Assembly (NCBI GenBank): GCA_020536535.1
Contig: JAHLWZ010000839.1
Span: 1 to 64,000, forward strand
DNA from: Pelomyxa schiedti
Lineage: Eukaryota > Evosea > Pelobiontida > Pelomyxidae
Length of the DNA: 64,000 nt
Reading direction: 5' to 3'
A program made the position numbers and the translations under genes. The notes under the pieces are model-generated. The model had not been told where the DNA came from. It did no database searches and was given only the letters and a program-made list of their open reading frames with translations. This document shows, piece after piece, positions 9,993 through 23,500 of the stretch; positions within the stretch are counted from its first letter, which is position 1, and each line of letters begins with the position of its first letter.

Positions 9993-12900
9993 ATGCCGTT
10001 CTGGAGCCGCAACAAGAACAAGGACAAGGACAAGGCTCCCTTCCCGCTCACAAAGTCGGCCGTCGTGCCCCCGTCCTCTGGCGACCTGGACCCCAGCGAG
10101 GACGTCTCGTCCGTGGTCGCGAGCGCCATCCAGGGGTCCGTCATCCCCGACAAGGCCACGAAGCACGCCCGCCGCCTCAGGAGCGTGAGCACCCTGCCGC
10201 TCCAAAAGTCGCAGTCCGTCGCCTCCATCAGCCGCACGACCGACGACGTAGAGTCGCTGCTGAGGAAGAACAGGGAGGCGTCCAAGGCCACCAAGGACGT
10301 CGACGCCGGTGCTCACGCGCACCGCCACCGCCACGACGACGACGAGGGGGCAGCCGCCGATCCCACAATCGAGGCGGCGGCGACTGCCACCACGACGACT
10401 ACGACGTCGCCCAAAACCAAGAAGCGGACCCATAAGTCGTCCAAGAGCGTGAGTGCTGCTTTGCACGTGATGGAGAAACGTGACTCTGAAGGTGAGGACG
10501 AGGAGCGTGCCAAAGTTGCAGTTGCGGATGGTGACGCCACTGCGGCCGCTGGACTTTCCGACCTCGGAACGGCGTCGTCGCACCAGCCCGACGGCGGCAA
10601 ATCGTCGCGCCAAGATCTGGACGAAACGGCGGCATCACTTTTGGAGAACGCCACGATTGCAACAGCCCTCACCGCAGTTGCAGAAGTTGGCCAACCGACT
10701 GTGGTTTCGCATAAACACAAGCAACACAGCTCGGCTGCGCTTTCGCCGAATGCTAGCCCACATCACAGCCGCAGGTCTCGGCAGGCAAATGCAACTGCAA
10801 ACGGAGATGAGGTTAGTCAGGGTGAGAGCTCTGATTCCATTTCTGGGCAGATAAATTCCTCAACTATTTCTGCGGCGCTTGCTATGGGCACTTCTACTGT
10901 TGATAACAATAACACACTTCCTAGCACATCAGAGCACAGCAAAGAGGAAACACTTCGGTCTTCACGGAGAGACTCACCACACAACATCCGCCGGGAAACA
11001 AGCCCGGGACACAAATCACATTCCCACAGAAACCTACACTCACATAAAGGAGAGTCAGTTTCTGCAATTGCAGCACAGATAGCTGCAATTTCAAATTCAC
11101 AATCCACAGAAGATAAAACCACAAAATCCAAACTACCATCCGCAAGCAGTGGATCCTCAGAAAAGCAACCCTCCAGGATAGCGACTGCAAATCTTGTAAA
11201 AGCTTTCACAACAGCAGCTGCTGCTTCTTCTCTTACAACGTCATCAACATCAGAAACTGATGTCAAACCAAGGAAACACCACCATCACAACACTAACGCC
11301 CCTGCGATTGAGACTATCCCTGTAAACAAGTCCGAACCCACTTCCAGCACGGTACAGTTCCAAACAAAAAATATTATAGAAAAATGGTGCTAGTGCTATT
11401 ATTAATTACTGTGAATATAAAAGAGGAAGACTCTTATCTGATTTCGTTCTCAGACAATGACTGAAATGGAAGCTCAATATAAAAATGCTCTAATCGAAAA
11501 GACGAATGAAGTATTTCATGAACAATTTCTCCCCGATAATGACAATCTTCCCTTTGCAGATAGCCCGCTTAAAAGCTATGCTTGAATCATCACAAAAAGA
11601 TCTCCAAGTTAAAGAAGCTCAAATTTCCATGCTTCGGCAAATTAAAGAAAAAGAGGGGGAGAGAGAAAAAGAGACAGGAAAAAACAAGGTCAGTTCTTCA
11701 CACTTTTGTCTTTGTCATTGATAGATCCTGAATATTCTCTGTGGAGAAAGAGTATTGCTAGCAACCACAAGAAATTCACCAAAGACAAGCTTGTCCTGGC
11801 ATTGAGAGGTGAAAATTCATCTGAGACAACAGACACCACACCAAAAACTGTAAGTCCACCTCCAAGTGGACTCCGAGACAGCTCCATTGGCTTGCGTGAT
11901 AGCACAATACATGGCGAGAGTCGATGGAAGATACTACATTCAAAACAGAAGCTTCTAGTGAAATACACTCTACCAGAAACCCCAACAGAGGTTATACAGG
12001 TTCTTGCTGAGAGAAAAGAAAAAATCCCCTCGAATTTAGTTCTTCAGTTAAAATCACGTATTGCTTCAGCAACAAAGTACTTCCAAATGCTGGCAATGGG
12101 AGACTGACACAACTTTTTTTTAGAGAGTGGATTTGTGAATTTATTGAAAGCAAGGGCATTTCTGTTCTTGTCTCTGCTATTCATAATTACGAACTATCTA
12201 AGAGGTTAAAAGTAAAGCAGTACAAACCTATTTAATCCCAAATAGATCCTTCCAATTTACCGAAGTTGTGTGCCAGTGCATGCTAGTTCTGTGCATTAAA
12301 AGCTTAATGCGGTATAAGGTACAGAACATTCGATTGTTGAAACTATACCAAATGATGCCAAAGGAAGGAATTGAATCCATTATTGAGGGAGACATGACTC
12401 CAATGGTTGAAATGTTGAAACTTGTTCAAGCTTCAAAAAATCTCTTGATGAGGATGCAAGTTTTGATGCTTCTCTCTGCCGTAGCTCTCTATTCCAGTGC
12501 TGGGCATAAGTACAATAAATATGTTGAAACCCGGCATCTAAACTGAACTAGGGCAATTTTGCATTCGATATGCGGTAATGCAACTGGAACTATGAAGAGA
12601 AAAAACTTCCAATTTCTTGTCATGTGGGTCAATGACTTAGACTCTGATGAGCAATCAACAGTTTGTCTCATTACCTTTTTCCAATATCATTGGAAGCCAA
12701 TGCTCCTAGGCAGCATGTCTTGCCTTCATCAATGCACTTGTCAATTCACCAAAACGAATTGAAGAACGAATGGAAATTAGAAGCCACTTTACCGATTTGG
12801 ATTTTGTCAAAACACTCCAAGTAAGCTTCCCATAAACACAACTAAGTATTGGTTGAGCAATTTGTCCTCAGGTTTTACGACTAAGAGAAGATGGGGCCAT

Positions 12901-15900
12901 TCAAGTTCAAATCGATGCATTTCTTGAAGAAATGCAAGCTGATACAAATAAAATGGCTGAGATGAAATCAGCTGTTGGTTTCGATTTGAAGTACCACTTC
13001 GTACACCCTTGGTTTTTCTGATTTTTCTGTATTATAGCGACCCAAAGGAACTTTTCTCAGCCCTTTATGCTAGAGTTGAGGATACTCCTCTATCAGAAAA
13101 CTTCCTCACAGTGATGCAGCATCTCTTACTGATAACTGATCATAAAAATAAGTAATATTCTGGTAATTATCACAATTTCTCTAAATTTGAAAAATAGATC
13201 CCTGATGTGGGAGTTCGTAGAAAAGATCATGTACAAAGCACTAGCTATAAAAAATCCTGCACAAGTTGATATCAGTGAGCACCCTTTATCGAAAAAATAA
13301 CAACTTATAAATCAAGATACGAAGTTCTCACTCTCCGAGTTGTCCAATATGTTTCTGGCAGCAGGTCCTCTCATTCTACTTTTTCACCTTCTTAATTTCT
13401 CCAAGAGGAAGCGGCGAAAAAAGAAGCAGAAGCCAAAGCGGCAGCAGACCGAATTAAAGCACAAGTGAAAGCAACCAAAAAAGCTGCCAAAAAAATTGCC
13501 GCGGAAAAGGCTGAAAAGGAAGCAGCAGAGAAGGCTGCTAAAGCAGAAGCTGAAAAACAACAGAAAAAGCTTACAGCCGTTGCCTCCATTGTCACAACAT
13601 CGACTTCCACTTCCATTACAAGTTCCTCTACACCTATAGAGCCCATCTCAGCCCCACCACCAGCTCCACCCCCTCCGCCACCCCCGAAATCATTCAAAGG
13701 GATAATAGAAGATGAACCTGCAGAAATCGTATCATCAATACCACCCGCACCCCCACCTCCACCCCCTCCGAAAGGAGCTCAAGTTGTTGAAGCTGAGCAG
13801 CCCGCTTCTACTGAATCTGCGCCAGCGCCTCCGCCACCTCCGCCACCACCACCCCCACCTCCAATGAGAGGCGGAACTAATTCCCAACAAGAGCAGACTT
13901 CAGATATACCTTCAGTCCCACCTCCGCCTCCGCCACCTCCTCCCATGAAAGGTGCCCTGGCTAGCGATTCAGATTCTTCTGTGCCTGCAGCTCCACCTCC
14001 ACCGCCGCCACCCCCAGGCTGTGGTCCGCCGCCTCCTCCACCTCCTCCAGGAATCGGTGGACCTCCTCCACCACCTCCCCCAGGTGGGCTTAGAAGACCT
14101 GGCGCCGGAAGAGGTAACTCCCCTTCAAGTCTGTTTCCAGTGATATTCATTGCAACACACAGGTGCTGCTGCCCCATCGAATTATAAGGGACCCGTGCCA
14201 AAAGTCAAAATGAGACAATTTTTCGTATGCTGTGTATCTTAGTATTTAACTCTCACTCTGCTAGTGGATTAAACTACCAAATGTGCAAAACACTCTCTGG
14301 GTCAAAAAAACGATGACTGAAACGGTGAATAACTTGTTTCTGTAGTTACCCTAATTAACAAGGATAGAGCCTCTCAATTGAAGATCTCGAGGATCTATTC
14401 CCACAACAAGCGAAAAAGGCCGCCGATACTGCAGCTCCAAAAGCCAAAAAAGAAGAAAAGCCAAAAGCAGTTGTACTTCTTGATGGGAAAAAGAGCAACA
14501 ATGTGTCTATCGCCCTCGCTCAATTCCGAAAAATGTCGTTCGAGGAGTTGGTCAACGCTATAGGAGAAGCTTCTAATGCATTGACATTAGAAAACCTACA
14601 GATGCTGGCATCCTTTGCACCAACAACTGAGGAGGTGTGTTTTATCTTCACTCTTTATCTTTTAGTTTACCTGTTTCTAGTTTGAAATTGTCAAGTCGTT
14701 TGCAGGAGATCGAAGCCTTTTGCCTAAGGCGGAGCAATACTTCCTAGAAGTATGAAAAACTCTATTAAACGATGTACCTAACAACATCAGGCTGCTCGTC
14801 TTCCCATGATAAATGAGAAAGTTGCTGCCTTGCTTTATCGAGCCCAGTTTCCAACATCTATGGAAGATTTAGTGAATGTACATGAAATAACAGTGTACAA
14901 CACGAAATAAACACCACTCTTAGAAAGTCAACATTTTTGAATCTGCTATTGACGAACTTCTAGGGTGCCAAAATTTGCGCTACATTATGGAGGTTGGCTT
15001 GATAGTCTCTAAATTGAAACCTAACTCTCAGCAGACAGTGTTGTTTGTTGGCAACTTTATGAATTACGGGACTTCACAAGGAAATGCCAATGGTTTTAAA
15101 ATAGAGACTCTAAAGAAGGTTGCTAAACTGAAGTTTTGGATGAGTAGTAACTTCTTTCTTTCTCCCAAAAGCTCGGGGACCTTCGCTCGCCGATAAAGGG
15201 AACACTGACACTTCTCCAGTATGTTGTTGCACTTGTAGACAAGCACAAGCCTGAAGCAAGTCACTTCCCCGATGAACTGAAGCACATTGCAGAGGCATCA
15301 AAATGTATGGCAGATACTCTTATTTGGTAAAAGTTTTTGTTTGACAACTCCTCCAGATATGCTTTCAGACCTGTTAGCCAATGGAACAACACTCTGGAAT
15401 GAACTTCAAGACAACATTGCAGCAACAAGAAAGCAACCAGAGCCTAATTTCATTGCGGCCTTGGAGGTAATCAGCCCATTATGAGAACACCCCCAATCCC
15501 ACTGAAACCAACTCACAGTCAACCATTACAGGCACAGTTAGGAAAATTCGAATCTGACATGAAAATACTGCGAACTCGTTTGGACAACCTTCAAGGAAAG
15601 GCACAGGGCTTGGTATCATCATTCGGAGAAGATGGTTCATCACCCTCAGCCATTCCCGACTTCCTTAATACTATGACATTCTTCAGCAAGTCTTGGACGG
15701 TTTGGCTAAAAGAGGTTTTTTTTTGCCTAACCTTCAAAATGTACCAACAGGAGGCAGCCAAAAAACTAATTGCCGAGAAAGAGGCAGAAGCAAAGAGGAT
15801 CAAAAGAGAGCAAGTGTGCAAAAACATGAAATACTCTAGAAGATTCCTGACATGTCTACACAGATGGCCGCTAGTAAAAGTGCTGCAGGCCCAGCACCCA

Positions 15901-15998
15901 AGAAAGGAATTCCAGTCAAGGAGGAGAACGTTGTGGATGCTTTATTCAATCAAATAACCGCTGGTAATTTCAAGCTGAGAAGGGCTGCAAAATCCTAA
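9993..15998 (+). CDS. Diaphanous-related formin (GBD/FH3-FH1-FH2-DAD)
   Basis: Formins nucleate and processively elongate unbranched actin filaments. The first exon (9993 to about 11390) encodes about 460 low-complexity residues rich in Ser, Thr, Ala, His and Lys. Coiled-coil exons follow at about 11460-11690. A GBD/FH3 region starts at [13 protein letters not shown] and includes [17 protein letters not shown] near 12130. An Ala/Lys/Glu coil precedes FH1, which carries at least five runs of 6-11 prolines between about 13650 and 14090. FH2 starts with VPKVKMRQF and [15 protein letters not shown] (about 14260) and runs to about 15830. The last exon holds [19 protein letters not shown], resembling the DAD element that binds the N-terminal domain and holds the protein inactive until Rho-GTP binds. 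The stop is TAA at 15996-15998. It converges on the zinc-knuckle gene with 131 nt between. Internal exon edges are approximate. Confidence 0.9.
13650..14095 (+). repeat. Polyproline FH1 tract
   Basis: Dense CCN runs encode several blocks of consecutive prolines separated by short linkers. In formins these blocks bind profilin-actin and SH3 or WW domains. The SH3 protein at 1116-5619 is a possible partner, which is inference only. Confidence 0.85.
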
Positions 15999-16129
15999 GC
16001 CTGTAGAGATAACCACACCCACCACCAAAATTTTGTAAGAACACTACTGAAAAAACTTAGCCCTTCTCCAGGGGAATTTTATGTTGTTACTTTTTTTTTC
16101 TGTTTTGTTGTGGGGATTAGGCCAATTCA

Positions 16130-17073
16130 CTAAAATCCATCAAAAACATCCTCGGTTGATTCCACAGAGGCTGTGTGTTGTGCAAGTACTTCTCGGCACT
16201 CCTTTATTTTTTCTTCCAGCTTTGTGTTATCAACAATAAGCTCGCCAACATCACGCAAGGACATTGATTCGAGCAGCATTCCAGTCATTTTGCCGGTAAG
16301 AGCAGAGTCCTTTGTAGACATTACAACATAGAGCTTCTCGCCCTCTATTTGCTTCAGTTCTTCGCTCAATTGCCCGGAGTTTTCCGTAAGGCGTTTCATT
16401 TCGGCCTGGCCTTTTGCTGAGAGGGTCTGGAGGGCAGATTCCACGCTGTCTGGGTACAGCTCTGCTTCCACCATGGTTCTCAGTTTGGCTAGAGTGTCCT
16501 CGGGCAGAGAGTCGTGCTCCGGCTCAGTGGGGCCTATTCCACCCTTGGTGGGGCAAGAGCGGGCCATGTGGCCTGTCTTCCCACAGTTGTAGCAGCATAC
16601 TTCCCGGCGCTTTTGTCTGTCTGGGCACTCACGTGTAAAATGGCCAACTTTGCCGCAAGTGTAACACCTAAATAGGACTTAAGTATATATATTACACAAA
16701 AAACAAAAACCCAAAGGAGCAGGTGGCAGGTGGCTGTTTTTTTTTTTGTTTTTTTGATTTGTTTTGATTGTTGGCAGATTCTACGTCGATATTGTACACA
16801 CTTTCCGTCGAATGGGCGGGCGACCTTGGGCTTGTCCTTGTCGGGGCACGTCTCGGCAAAGTGGCCCTTGCCGTTGCAGTGGAAGCACGTGGCGTCGCTG
16901 GGCACGGCGGCGGGGCACCGCCTGGCGACGTGGTCGTGGGCCCCGCACACGTGGCAGGCCATGGGGTCCGGCGACGAGAGCGTGCCCTCGGACGACTTGA
17001 TGGGGCACTCTTTGGAGAAGTGACCTGGCTGGTTGCACGTGTTGCAGCCAAAGTTGCGGTGTGGTTGGCTCAT
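16130..17073 (-). CDS. Five-CCHC zinc-knuckle nucleic-acid-binding protein
   Basis: The start is MSQPHRNFG at 17073. The GC-rich first exon encodes three zinc knuckles: CNTCNQPGHFSKEC, CHVCGAHDHVARRC and CFHCNGKGHFAETC. An intron of about 120 nt with an A-rich core (T-rich on the plus strand, near 16740-16755) joins FDGK to the second exon, which holds CYTCGKVGHFTREC and CYNCGKTGHMARSC. The remaining about 145 residues are acidic and helical, probably coiled coil, ending DVFDGF. CCHC knuckles bind single-stranded nucleic acid; CNBP/Byr3-like proteins with five to seven knuckles act in mRNA translation and stability. The helical C-terminus is not part of CNBP, so this is a different arrangement. 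There are no retroviral or transposon domains nearby, so it is not a Gag fragment. Confidence 0.85.
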
Positions 17074-17558
17074 GTGATGGTGTTGTTTGTTACACAAAGA
17101 AAAACAAAGCAAAACCACGAACGGAAATGATGGGGTTGCATCAAACCGTTTTCTGTTACGAATCCAGAAGGTTGATTTTGTTGGAGGACTGGAATTGACT
17201 GCAATCCCAGAGAGTGGAGGAGAGGAGGAGACAATGGAACTTGAGTTCCTGAGTGGCAAGAGGCTGGGAGTGAAGGATGGGACAATTGAGGCAGTTTTGC
17301 GGATTTCCCGGAATGGACCTTGATTCCGTCGTGGAATGGGAAACGCACCTCGTTTCGTTGACGCTGAATTCCCGATTCAACATCCAGCGATGTTAAAACA
17401 ACTTCTCTGCCAGAAACCTCAATTCTCCTCTGCATTCCCGAAATCCTTAGGAGCAGGAACAAATCCTATAAAAAAAAAGCCGCCTTCCCACCAACAAGAC
17501 CCGACGGCACCTACGAGGTCCCCGGTCATACGACTGCGTTGCGTAGTTCAATCCAAAA
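17074..17558. promoter_or_regulatory. Divergent promoter region, zinc-knuckle / cyclase
   Basis: A 485-nt spacer between two start codons pointing away from each other, the widest confident intergenic space in the window. Short frames occur on both strands but none has a recognisable product. An A run lies at about 17469-17477. It must contain two promoters; no TATA box is evident. Confidence 0.4.
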
Positions 17559-20500
17559 ATGAGCAAAGTGAGGCCAATGAATGAAGATGAGGAGGCCCAG
17601 GACGCTGGAGCAGCCGCTATAGCTGATACTGCGGCTGCTTCTGCACCGCGAGATTATGGGACTGCCCACGACGGTGACGACGACGAAGACGACGTCGAGG
17701 CTGGCCGCGCCGACTGCGACTCCTCGTCCTTCGCCAGCGTCACGGCGTCGCGTCGCGCCCGTGGCGGCGGCGGCTCCAACTTGGCCGCGGTCGTTCCTAT
17801 AACCGAGGCGAGCTCGGCCACCGAGGCGTCTTCGCGGAACCTAACCGACGGTTCGTCGTCCAAGCGGCGCCTTTCGCTGACCGGCGAGCGCAACATGCTG
17901 ATCGACGTGCTTTGGTTTGTGATGTCAAAGTCCTGGCGGCTGGACAATTTCAAAAACTGGAGGGTGCCTCTGTACTGCCTGGAATTGATTCAGTTGGCAA
18001 GCTTCGCGCTTGATGACAGGTACATGTTTCCGAGACTGAACGCAAGTAGCAGCGGCTCTGGTTTGGATGGAGAAACACCTTCTGAACGAACTGAGAACGC
18101 TTTCTACTACATATTTTTTGGTTTGAGGCACTTGAGAGACCCAACTGCATCCACGGGCGTTAGCACTGGTGGTTGCACTGCTGCGGTTGTGGTTTCGGCA
18201 GTTGCTGTCACTATCCATATGATACTCATGGCTGTGCAGATGAAAAATGTGGCAATGGGCGGGATAGGTGCACAATATTTTTTTTCCCGCTCTCACTCCC
18301 TCTTCTTCTTAATCCTGGTTCTTGGACTATATTCTTGCAACTTGGCAGTAATGTATTAATACCAACTAGGTTGGCATAAAGTTTCTGTAGCTTTGCGAAC
18401 AATGCATGTATTTACACAATCCCTGATCATTCCCCTGGGATACATGCTACTCCATCCACTGATATCCGTCATAGAAGCCAATACGTTCTCCTTGTCTGTT
18501 GGCTGCATATGGTTTTTATTATTGTTCTGTGACTCTGGATACTCAGCTTTTTTGTATGCATCTCAGCAATTAATTCCTTTCATTCACCTTCTGAAGTTGT
18601 AACGACTTCAGACCAAGCAGTTCTGTATTTGCAGTAGCTCAGCTTCGTTATTCTTGCTTCGTGCATCTAATGAAAATGATTCTTATCCTAAATGACGTTA
18701 TCTTGGCAAATGGATTTTTCAGTCTCAAGTTTGGTGATATAACAACGGACATCTATCCCTTCACGCTAAGCACCCTTTTACTTTCTATTTTTATGGCCTT
18801 CTTGATTTCTCTGGTATACCCATAGCCCAAAAACAAAACCGACCCCTCACTTTTTAAAGCCGTTCTACAACAAGTATCTGAATAACCTATCGGGAATGTT
18901 TTTCAGTGGTACGTTGGCCTCATCCTGTGCATTGTATGCTGGATTGTATTCCTCTCATCACGAATTTCCCTGGTATGCAATATCTCTGGCATTGTTTGTA
19001 TTTGGCCTCCTTTTTGGGTTCCTATTTGTCCAGGTAATAAAAGCTACCTGACCTACCGTAATGTTCATTATGATCAGATCAGAATATTACTTCTGAATGT
19101 GAAATTTCACCGTTTGCATAAGCACAGAACATATTTATTCCCTTTCCAATGTGAACTGGAGACCAGGTATACCTTATTTCTGAATTTCATCTGATTCTTG
19201 GCACAGATTCATTTATCATAAAGCAGGTCCGTCTCAAGCAGATATTCAACGTGTTGAGGATATTTTTGCAGCTGGATTGCAGTTACTATCTAACCAAGCC
19301 TTTGCTTTCGTAACTTCAATCAGGGATTTTCCTGGAAGTCAATATCTGACTGTCATGCATGCAATTTTTCTTATAGAGAAGAAGCTCAGCTGGTCTGAAG
19401 GACTCTCACAGGTTGTTTCGTCGTTTTGAATGAATTGTATCTGATTTATTTAGTTAAATGCTATTGACCCTTCATCATTTGTTCGTGAATTTCAATATAT
19501 GCGGTACTGGCCAAGTGTTGCTAGCAAAACTCTCACGAAATCATCAGGTATAGTGTTAGTCTCTCGAAGGACAAATCTCTTAATGAGAGAAAAGTTGAAG
19601 AGCAAATAGCGGCTGCCCACTGCTTGTAAGTTCTCCCTTTGTAGATGCTTTTATCAATAAGAAAAAGAGCCACAAAGCAAGCACTATGCACATTTTGGCT
19701 ACAACTGACCAAGTCCAAAAACAAGATAGAACCAAATGGACTTCTATCGGTTCTATCTGCAATGCATGAGCACTCAAGTTCAGCTGAAAATTTGTATCGC
19801 AAACTGTTGTGTGTGCTCAAGTAGATAGACAACATAATTAAATGCTTTGCAGAAGAGACAATCCCCATTCACCACAGTGCATGAGAAATCTGGCCAAATT
19901 TCTTGAAGAAATAAAGGACGACAGAGAAGAATCCGAGATTTTACAGCAAATGGCAGAGGAGCATGACAACTTTCGGAAAAATCCACCTCGCAGCATCAAA
20001 AAGTTGTATTGATAGTTACAGCACATCCCTTACCTCCTCCCTCTAGGGGACAACTTCGTTTTGCGGAGCAATTTTCTCCAGATAACCTTATGAACCCGAG
20101 TTCTCATGAAGAGATTGGAAAAAAACTAGATTCTCGACTGAGTGTACCAGGATCCCTTATTTCTAGTAGGCGTTCGAGCTTTGATCATGTGAGTGCGTCT
20201 GGCTCAGTTTACTCCAGTTCTTCTGGAGAAAGAGGCATTTTGCTCTCATATCGCCAACGCATAGAATCAAAGAAGTTTGCAATAACCTGTATAAGTGCCT
20301 GTTAACTTTAATACTAGGTCCTACCCACTGCTTCTAATGAGAATATTTGGAATTTTTGTCCTTATTGCTGGCTTTTTTAATGTCGTTATATTGTGCATCG
20401 TTGCAACATATACAACAAGTGACCTGATCGATTATACCAAAGCAATATCATACCCAAGTAAATTTGACTTAGCAATAAGTTATATCAACATTATCTAGAT

Positions 20501-23500
20501 AGGTTTTCCTCAGACATGACCAGTCTCCTTCATGACTTGCGACTTTGTGAAACAGATGCAAAAACCATTACAACTCCATACGACATTGAAGAAGTGAAAC
20601 TCCAACTCCCTGGGCTGCTTAGAGATAGCCGACTGATGCTTGAGACAGCAATCACAAGTGATGGTTCTAGTTCAGAAAGATATCCATGGGACCTGCCAAA
20701 TATAAGAATCAAGCACTATTTTGGGTACTCCTGTACTTATTTATTCCTCATTGAGACCAGTCTTACAGGAAGAATAATGTTACAGAAGATAATTTTTGGT
20801 TTCGAAATGAAAGCTTGTACCAGGCCTCCACCCAAGCTCTTGCCTTTGCTGAGCAAATTCTAGCTCAAACGAGTGTGCTTTCCTTGGAAATACTTTGAGG
20901 TCTCATCTGTTTTCGTTAGATGACAGTGATGTACTTAGTGACCTAGATACCAACATCGAATTTCGTTTTCTTCTAGATAATCTCATCCAAACGATTATTG
21001 AGCCAATGTACAAATACTCTTGTTTTCCCTCTGTTTAAACATTATTTAGGCACGACGTATCTGCCAAACAGGCCGACATAAATCGCAATTTTTACCAACT
21101 TCTCACTCGCCGAGTCTATTATTGTTAGTATTTTCAACTATCTTTGTCCTAATTTGTTTAGATATCCCTTTGGCTTTACTGCAAGGCATTCTGTTGGCTG
21201 TCTTTATTTATCTCCCTTTAGAGTATGCAATTAAAAAGGAGAGAGCGGTATACAGCTCAATTGATGTTTGTATTATTTAACACCTCACAGGTAATGGTCT
21301 CTCTGTTTGCCGAAATTCCAACAGTAAGTTTTTTAATCCTATTCAACATTCTTGACCATTTTCCATCGGCACTGTAGGCTACAGCTTTGAATATGCTTGG
21401 AAAAGTATCATCAAACTTGATAACCACTGATGTTTTATCTCCCCTCGTAGAATCAACAGTTTGCCTTTCTTCCTTTACATTTGTCTGTCCAACTTTCCTT
21501 GAGGTTCATGCAATATCTCAATTGCGTACGTTTCTTGTGTGTACTTTGGCGATATTTCTATCCCAAGTTTTGACAATTTCCCTCATCATTCTTTTTTACA
21601 CCACGGGCGATCAAGGAAATGGTATCCTATTCTCTTTGTTAAGATAACTTTGTAAGCTTTTCTCCCAGATGTGAGTATTGAGGCAGGAGAAAAAATTCTC
21701 CAAACAACCCAGGGAATGCTTTATTTAAGTGAAGAAATGATTCGCAACGACATTGTAACCTGGGCGCCTGGTTCTCTCAACTCTACATTTTGGATGTACG
21801 AAAATGAATACCAGCAGAGCTACACAAACCTTAATTTTGCTTCGGGGTATTTTCTGTAAGTGCTGCTTGTGTCTAACAAATCCAAGGCAAATTTATAGTA
21901 TTGATGATGACTGGTTCCTCGTTTTCACCACCGAATGCCCAACCTTCGGAAATTTCTCTATCAAGTGCACTGGACTCGATGGGATGATGAATATCTTCCT
22001 GGAGAATCTACGGGCATTTTCATTTCAGCCTCCCTGGTTTGTGAGAGTACTATTGACCAGATCCAACACAACGCAGGCTTCAGACCTGGGATAGTGATTA
22101 CATACAAATTCCGATTGCCATCTCTGAAACAATGTTTTCGTGGGTAGAAGGACTCGTTGAAGAAGTTTCGGGTATATTGTGTGCGATTGATGTTTTTCAC
22201 TCTACCTAAAAAAATAGAGGAGGCAACAGCCTCTCTTGAAGTTTCCTCAGTCATCTTCAAGGCCATAATGGGCATTACGTATGTCACGAATAAGTATAAA
22301 ATTCAAAGTTAACTTTACTCTTTAGGCTGCCTATATGCCTTGTTTTATTCTACGCGTTCAATTACTCAATAAATCGACTAGACGTCGAGTTTCGAGAGTT
22401 GCTTTTCACGTTTTTATATCAATTCTTATTATCGTGTAGGACTCTCAAGATATTACTTAGCTTACCACTCGATATTATTCAAGGGACTGTTCTAATAAAT
22501 CGATTTCTAGAGACGGGATCAATACACAGTCTCAGTTTAAAACACTCTGTGGTGCGTAAGATATTACATTGCCATTCCTAACCCAAGGTAGGAAGAGAAG
22601 GAGAAAAAGACACGTCTCCTAGATGGATCAAAAGATGCTGTGATAGTACTCAATGAAAGGTCGCACTCGTAATCCACTCATTTGTGACACATGAATAGAG
22701 GGACAATAGAATCCTTTAATCCAAGTGCCGAGAGTCTTTTTGAATGCACTTCAAAAGAAGTGCTTGGCAGACATGCAAGTATAATCCTGCCAGACACTGT
22801 TATCCACCCATTTAGCGTGAGAATGGAAATGCTGATGAACAATACATTGAAGCAACAAAAAAATAAGGCGGAAGGCAACGACGAACCGCCTGCATTGGAC
22901 GGTATGGAACTGATCATTTCCAACAAAGGTATATATTTCCAAATGTGATTGTGGCTGTTTATGACTAAAAATAGAGGAGAAAGAAGTCCCAGTACTACTT
23001 TCTGTAACTGAAATTGTTACCAAAGACGGTTGTTACCTCACCGCCCATTCAATCTTTAACTGAGTATTACTAGGCGTGACTGTCGCCATGTTCCTGAAGG
23101 ACATCAGCAACCTGAAAGCACAGCAAGCAATAATAGAAAACCAAAAAAAACACACGGAATCTCTTCTCGAAAATATACTGCCCAAAATGATAAAAGAAAA
23201 GCTTGAGATAAATCCTGACAAACTTATTGCTGAGAAATACAAGAATGTTACTGTTGCCTTTGCTGACATTGTGGAGTGAGTACTGCTTTCTCCTTTCTTC
23301 ATTGCTAAGTTGTGGAGGTTTACTCCAATGGCTTCCAAGATGAGACCTTGGGAGTTAGTAAGCATGCTGAATTCTTTATTTTCTGCCTGGGACGGACTCC
23401 TGGATAGTTACCATGTTGAAAAGATAAAAACAATTGGAGATTGGTTGTTCAATGAATTTTATAACCAAAAATTGACAATCACTCAGTTACATGGTTACTG

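Noticed and set aside
16130-17073. Retroelement Gag zinc knuckles
   Set aside because: There are five knuckles, an intron, and no protease, reverse transcriptase, integrase or terminal repeats nearby. It is a cellular gene.
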